A stretch of 64,000 nt of DNA from Phylloscopus collybita (lineage: Eukaryota; Chordata; Aves; Passeriformes; Phylloscopidae), in assembly GCA_027886175.1 (NCBI GenBank), contig JAJNNQ010000075.1, positions 7,481,001 to 7,545,000 on the forward strand, given 5' to 3'. The notes under the pieces are model-generated. The model made no database searches and had not been told where the DNA came from. It saw only the letters and a list, made by a program, of their open reading frames with translations. The position numbers were made by a program, and so were the translations under genes. This document shows positions 58,588-64,000 of the stretch, piece by piece. Position 1 is the first letter of the stretch, and each line of letters begins with the position of its first letter.

Positions 58588-61500
58588 CTGAGCCAGTCAC
58601 ACAAGGACAGCAACAGGGTGCCAAACTCTTGGTGGGACAAAACTGCTTTGGGTCTTTTCAATACTGCAATATTTAACCTTCTCTGAACTAAAGGCAATGG
58701 TGTAGAGCCAGTGGAGTCAGAAGGGAAGCTCAAGGACAAACACAGCTCCTGCCACACAATAAAGCTGTGAATTCTGTAAGCCACCAATGAAAAAGATGGA
58801 TTAAACTTGAGGAGTCCATCTCTGTCAAGTGACTGATAAAACTAATGGACCTAAAAATTTTGGTAAAGGAACCCTCAGTTAGCCAGAAGTGAAAGACCAT
58901 TCAGGAAAAAGCCAGTTTGCACAGATAATTCATAGTGTTTGTACAGATCTGACATCCTATTTCTACTGCAGACAAGACTCTGGGCTGGCCAGACAGTTGG
59001 TCTGACTTGGGAAACCTCTTATTCAGAAAGTCTGCTAATTAAAAGAAATGTTTCAGTGTGTTGCTCCAAGATCTGAATCTGGTCTTGTGTCTTTGAGAGC
59101 CTGCTTTGAGACTGTTCCTTCAGCAATGATTAAAATGTTTCAGAAATTTTTTAAATTAATTACATTTATTATTGTATCTACTTTTTCTGTGAATGAAAAC
59201 ATTTTTGTATGTCAGTAACTTATTGAGATTTTGTCCAATTTCATTCACATGCCACTTATGATTTGTGCCCTTGTCCACAGGATATCTAAGAGAAGAACTT
59301 CCTTGGCATTGTTGTCTTATTTCTTTTCTATTAATCAACTTGTGGATATTAAAATAAATGACTAAAAGCAAATTAAAATTACTTTGTAATGACATTGTAC
59401 AAAGGCACATGTCTGCCCACAAGAAAAAATGCCATTACTGTCAACACATTGTTGAAACACATTGACTGTAAAGAATAAAGTGCATTGCAAAACTCAAACC
59501 CTGAAATTGTTAAAACACCGAAACAGTTCAGGAACAAAAATATCTTCTAACTACTTTGCTACATACATTAAGTAATTCAGTACTGTAAATAATTTACTGA
59601 TTGTATCATTTGCCTACAGGCTAAAATACAACTGAAGATTCCCTCAGGCCCTGCAATGTATAAAAGTGAGTATCAACAAATGCACATAACCTAAGGACTA
59701 CAGACTAAATGTGGAACTGAAGATTCCCTAATGCTTTAAAACATATGCAAACACTCACTAGCTCACCAGAAGAGAAGTCCATGGAAAGGGAGCCCAGGCA
59801 CATAACAATCTCAACAGACCTTTATTGTGAGTATTAGAATGCAGTCAACATTATTGCTATTATATAAAACAAATCACAGAAGGAAGTATTTTGCTTCTCT
59901 CATAGAAGATTTAATCATAGTGCAGTGCTGCCTCTCTCAGAGTGTTTAGTGACAATACACTGACACATGTGGCTACAGCTGAACACAGGAGGCCTGGCCA
60001 GTTTCCAGGAAAGGAAGACAGCTGTTTGAAGCAAACAGCAATTGAACTAGCTTTAGTTATCCAGCCCACAGAATAAAGGAAGGGAATTTCTGTCCTGAAT
60101 GATTTTTTTATGCTAGTTCATTTTCTCCATGTGATCTCCAATTATTCATTTGGGTTGTTCAGGCTGGTGCAGAATGGCTGCCAAATGCACAATCTGCACT
60201 TGGTGCAGTGTATTTTCACCATCGTTACATGCTCTGTATTTGTTTTCCACATACAAACAGATATACACATAGTGTATAATATTTATTGCTAAAGACAGAC
60301 CCCCACACCCAGTGCCCAGGACATAACAAAGTATAAGAGAACCATTACTGAAGCATTTCAGCCTCTGCAAAATCCTCACCTAAAGCCATATGCAATCAGT
60401 ACAACAGAAAAAATTGAGAGCTAATAAAATGTGAGAATAGCAATGGGCATTTCAAAAGTGATGAAGCCTCTGACTTTAATAAGCACTCCAAAATTAAGGT
60501 GCATATACTGAAACAGTTTTAAGCAGTAGAGTGAAAACCTATAGTTCCAGTGTTCTAAACAATCCTGCTTGCAAATGAATGGCATCATTGCACACACCCC
60601 CTTTACACACCAGCACCTCCACAGAGCTACTAATAGGGCAAGGCAGCTGGGACAGCCTGACTGCTCATTTGGCTGTGAAGTCCCTGCCTGCAGAGTCTTG
60701 CCCATCCTTCACTTGTTGATTTTTACACCAAGCTCCAGTTCAGTTCAGGATCTGTTTTGTGCCTTTTAAAGTTCCAGTGAAGAAAAATGGCTACAGCTTC
60801 CCCTTAAATACAAAGGAAAAATAGTGTGGTTTACAGCATCAAATAATTTTATAATTTTGCTGTAACATTTGAATGACTCCTTTGCATCCCAACCCTCAGT
60901 TTGGTAAGGAATGCTGGAGCCCAACAGTGCTAGAGTGGTTTTGCTGTAGTATTAATTCAAGTCTAATTATGTTAGAAGCCAATGGGAGTAGAGGAAGATC
61001 ACCAATTGCACAAGGTAGAAGAGGCTTGCTTAAGAAAGGCATCAAAAACACCTGGAGATTTTGATTATGATGCACACAGCCAAACTCGTTCACAAGTCCC
61101 AGGATGCTCTGGAGGCTGTGGAGAGAAGAGCCAAAGAGGCTTTTGCCCATGACTACTTCCCACAGCAGCCAGGAAGACCTGGGCATGAGAACAGAGGCGT
61201 GACCTCCAGGCAGCTCAGGAAGCCAGAGTGCAGAGAGCTGAAGAACGGAAACAGATAGAAGCTGCAGAATGAACAGATGAGCATATGTAGAAGCTCAGAG
61301 ACAAAATTAAGAGACAGGTGGCTGTCAGCCATACATGGAAAAACAGTTTCAATTCTTTGCCACCCAGCAAGTACAGGAAATATATCAGAAAACTGCAACC
61401 CATCTTCTTTGTCTATTTGAAAGAAAATGAAAGGCTACTACCACTGTAAACCACTCCACAGCTGAACAAAGATCTATGCATCTAAGGATAGAATATTCAA

Positions 61501-64000
61501 AATATGGGCACTATTCAACTACAGCTACCCAAGAGAATGGTTAAGAGGAAGCATCTTCCAACACATTCCCTGTGATATGACCTGAAGTTTGTCCATTTTG
61601 TAGCCAGAACGTGGCAGCCCCATCATACCATACCAGACCACAGTACCAACACTACGTTCCATTTATGATTGCAGTACTGCTGTCCTGTCATCACTGCAAC
61701 TGAAACAGAATTCCTGATGTAGATGCCTTCAGTATGGTCACAAGTATGAGCAGGCTTTGAAATGCAATCACCCTGATACCTCCATTAAAAAAACACAAAC
61801 AAATCCCTAACTAAACCTCAGACAAAAAGCTGGGCATTCAAAGGCTCCAAAAGTTTGCCATTTAGCTCTGTGAAATCACAAGAGGCTTCTGTAAAATGGC
61901 ATTTCCCTTTTTTCTGTTACTATTTAGAACTCCTATTCAGTGAAAGAATGCAAATGTAATCATTTTGCCTTTCTGTGCACACAGATCAAACAGTCCTTAC
62001 ATTGCCATACACTATTTTTTCCTCAGAGAGGGCCTGTCCCCTCCACCAAACAACGCAGTCACAATTCACATCCCAATAAATGATGTTGCAAATAGACTGA
62101 GTGTACATCCCTGGCTTACTTAGAGAGGAAGCAGGAAGACAGATGGAAAATTATGCCTACAGGAATAAGATTCTCTCGATAAGGCCAACTAGGAAGAAAT
62201 TCTGGTAAGAGCCAGATCACACTGGGGTTGACTGGCACACAAGCAAAGCAATCAACTGTAGGTTACATTCTGTGCAAAACACTTAGCATTTTTATGGCAC
62301 TTGACTTGTGTTTAAAAGAAAAACCTCAAAAGCATCTCAAACCTTTGAATACTTGAGAAACTGGGGTCAGAAACTAATGTCCACATGTTACAGACCAGCA
62401 CCACGACTTGAGAAAGCAAACTCAGACAAGTTTGTGAAACATTCGAGCAGTACACAATGTATCATACACAGTATGCTCCATACGGACACCGAGATTGTAT
62501 TTCTTAGAAGATATGAATGCTTGCAGGAATTTTCATAATACATGACTACACAATGAACATAAAAAAATACCGAACAGATTGTTTTTGTAAGCACAGTCCA
62601 TCCTGAACAAGGCAGGATCTTGAGGGGTAAAATTACATATTTGTGTAAATTAAGAGGCCATTACACATACAAACAGAAGACACACTAAAGCTGCAAGGGC
62701 AACTTCAACTTTGACTTTAGGATTTCCTTTTCAGGATACCATTCCTCCATCTCTGTAGTAAGAATAAAACCTCTGTCCTCCCCCCTGAACTTTCCAAGTC
62801 CACCTTCACCTTCAGTAACATTTACAATTATATTACATCCCACACATGCACACACATTGCATAATATTGCTACAGTGTATGCTGGATAAATTCTGTAAAT
62901 ACACTCCACTTTGTTTCAAAGTAATTCATCTGGATTTACATTTCTCTTATACAGTACACACAGTACCACATTCAAGGATATGCAGCAAGTGAATAGTCTA
63001 CAGAAATGTCTCACATATCCAAAAGCAAGTAGGTCACTCAACTATTCACGTTTGAAGCAGTTATTTAGGCATCAACTAGATAAGACAGAGTATTTATTAA
63101 CAGTTGCTATAAAATGTCAACAACTCCACAGCTCTAATGTTCTTCCTGCATTATGGAGTTGCCAACCATTCCATAATTCCATGTTATCGCGCAGCTCTGG
63201 GATGTCTCCTACAAGCTTGATGTGGATGTGGGAAGACTTTTTAAATAGCAACTGCTCTGTAACAGGGGTTTACATTTTGCTTTGGCCATCAGGAGTGATA
63301 ACTTACTTCAGGTATGACAGACAGAGAGGAAAGGTCAGGGTAGGTTTACTTTAGCAATGAACCAGCCACGCTGCTTTCTTTCTCAATAATGGTTTTATCA
63401 TGAAAGTTCAATGCACTGGTTGCAAGGTCTTTCCCAGATAATCCATCTTTGGCACATTTTTTCAGTTGTATGCATCCTTAAAAGGCATTCCAAGATTTTT
63501 TGATGGTCTGTACATAATGACAATCACGTATTTTTTACATTTGTATGTAGATCAGGAAGAAAAGTGGAAAATGTAGAGTATGCAGAATAGTTTTAATAAA
63601 CAGTTTTACATACAGTACCTTACATATAGAACAGTGTGTTTGCAAATTTAAATAATTTTTGAATGTACAGTGGCTTGTACTCTTATCAAAAGGTAAATTC
63701 AAGTTTACTGTCTATCGGTTCTAAAATGCTTTTATACAGATAACTAGAACTGATAAACAGACATGAGGCATAAAATGTTCAAGTATCTTAATGTCCTCAG
63801 TTAAATAGCCTCCTTTTAACAGTCATATTTTACAAATTTCAAAACCTGTACATACATTATTTTCAATTTTAGAAACTGCTTGTTAAAAGGTAATAGGAAC
63901 CACCAGTTCTTGTAGTCTATGGTAATAAAAGTAGCCATGTGTAGATAGAAAGGTGTATGGTATGTATATATGCACGTGTAGCTATACAGCTATACATACA
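57541..64000 (-). other. Possible 3' UTR and downstream flank of the upstream neighbour (PHF20L1 by synteny)
   Basis: Minus-strand AATAAA signals lie at 59821-59826 and 57559-57564, each followed by T/G-rich sequence as at cleavage sites. The right-hand part, especially 62600-64000, has the low-repeat, AT-rich look of a long 3' UTR. No PHF20L1 codons were identified, so this rests on gene order in other vertebrates and on composition. Confidence 0.25.
58524..58582. repeat. Poly(A) tract, 59 bases
   Basis: An uninterrupted A run, the longest in the window, preceded by unique-looking sequence. It may be the tail of a retroposed copy; no flanking duplication was found. Confidence 0.95.

Larger units (their letters stand above)
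55084..64000. other. Upstream flank of TG, no coding sequence recognised
   Basis: The 9 kb are AT-rich with few repeats. They contain a G run near 55280, a 59-base A tract at 58524-58582 and several minus-strand AATAAA signals. Candidate ORFs on both strands have no recognisable protein. The orthologous neighbour upstream of TG in vertebrates is PHF20L1, transcribed in the same direction. Confidence 0.5.

Noticed and set aside
1..64000. SLA gene nested in TG, tRNA genes, CRISPR arrays
   Set aside because: SLA lies within the later TG introns in mammals and no SH2/SH3 coding sequence was seen here. No cloverleaf or spaced direct-repeat array was noticed.

Overview
This window is a piece of a bird genome. 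It carries the 5' two thirds of the thyroglobulin gene (TG) on the minus strand. The assignment rests on 29 exons that I joined by their splice sites. They run from a signal-peptide exon at 54941-55004 down to 1670-1750 and form one uninterrupted reading frame of 5,533 nt, about 1,844 codons. The joined frame follows the vertebrate thyroglobulin domain order: ten type-1 repeats with CWCV-like cores, a hinge region, the short cysteine-rich type-2 repeats, the eleventh type-1 repeat, and the first part of the type-3 repeats. The cholinesterase-like C-terminal domain is not here, so the rest of the gene lies beyond base 1. The bird origin is inferred from many 3' fragments of the CR1 LINE family and from the short introns. 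The A/C-rich simple repeats would suit a songbird, but that is only a guess.

Layout from right to left, the direction of transcription. 55005-64000 is the upstream flank: a TATA-like promoter just before exon 1, then unrecognised AT-rich sequence. By synteny with other vertebrates, the far right could be the 3' UTR of PHF20L1, but I could not identify any of its coding sequence. 54941-45474 holds exons 1-7 (signal peptide, type-1 repeats 1-3). 42500-42315 is exon 8, a strikingly CpG-rich exon between a poly(A) tract and an LTR. 37444-29245 holds exons 9-16 (type-1 repeats 4-linker to 10). 25538-19829 holds exons 17-20 (hinge). 15174-13334 holds exons 21-22 (type-2 repeats and type-1 repeat 11). 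9092-1670 holds exons 23-29 (type-3 repeats).

The introns contain only repeats that I can name. These are about fifteen CR1 fragments, a well-bounded solo LTR at 10040-10533, a second LTR at 41666-42293, a third weaker LTR candidate, microsatellites and long A tracts. No tRNA, rRNA, CRISPR or second protein-coding gene was recognised; SLA, nested in TG in mammals, is not seen here.

The product is the secreted prohormone scaffold of the thyroid. Tyrosines corresponding to mature Tyr5 (main acceptor), Tyr130 (donor) and human precursor Tyr1310 are all retained, so the gene looks intact and functional over the part visible.
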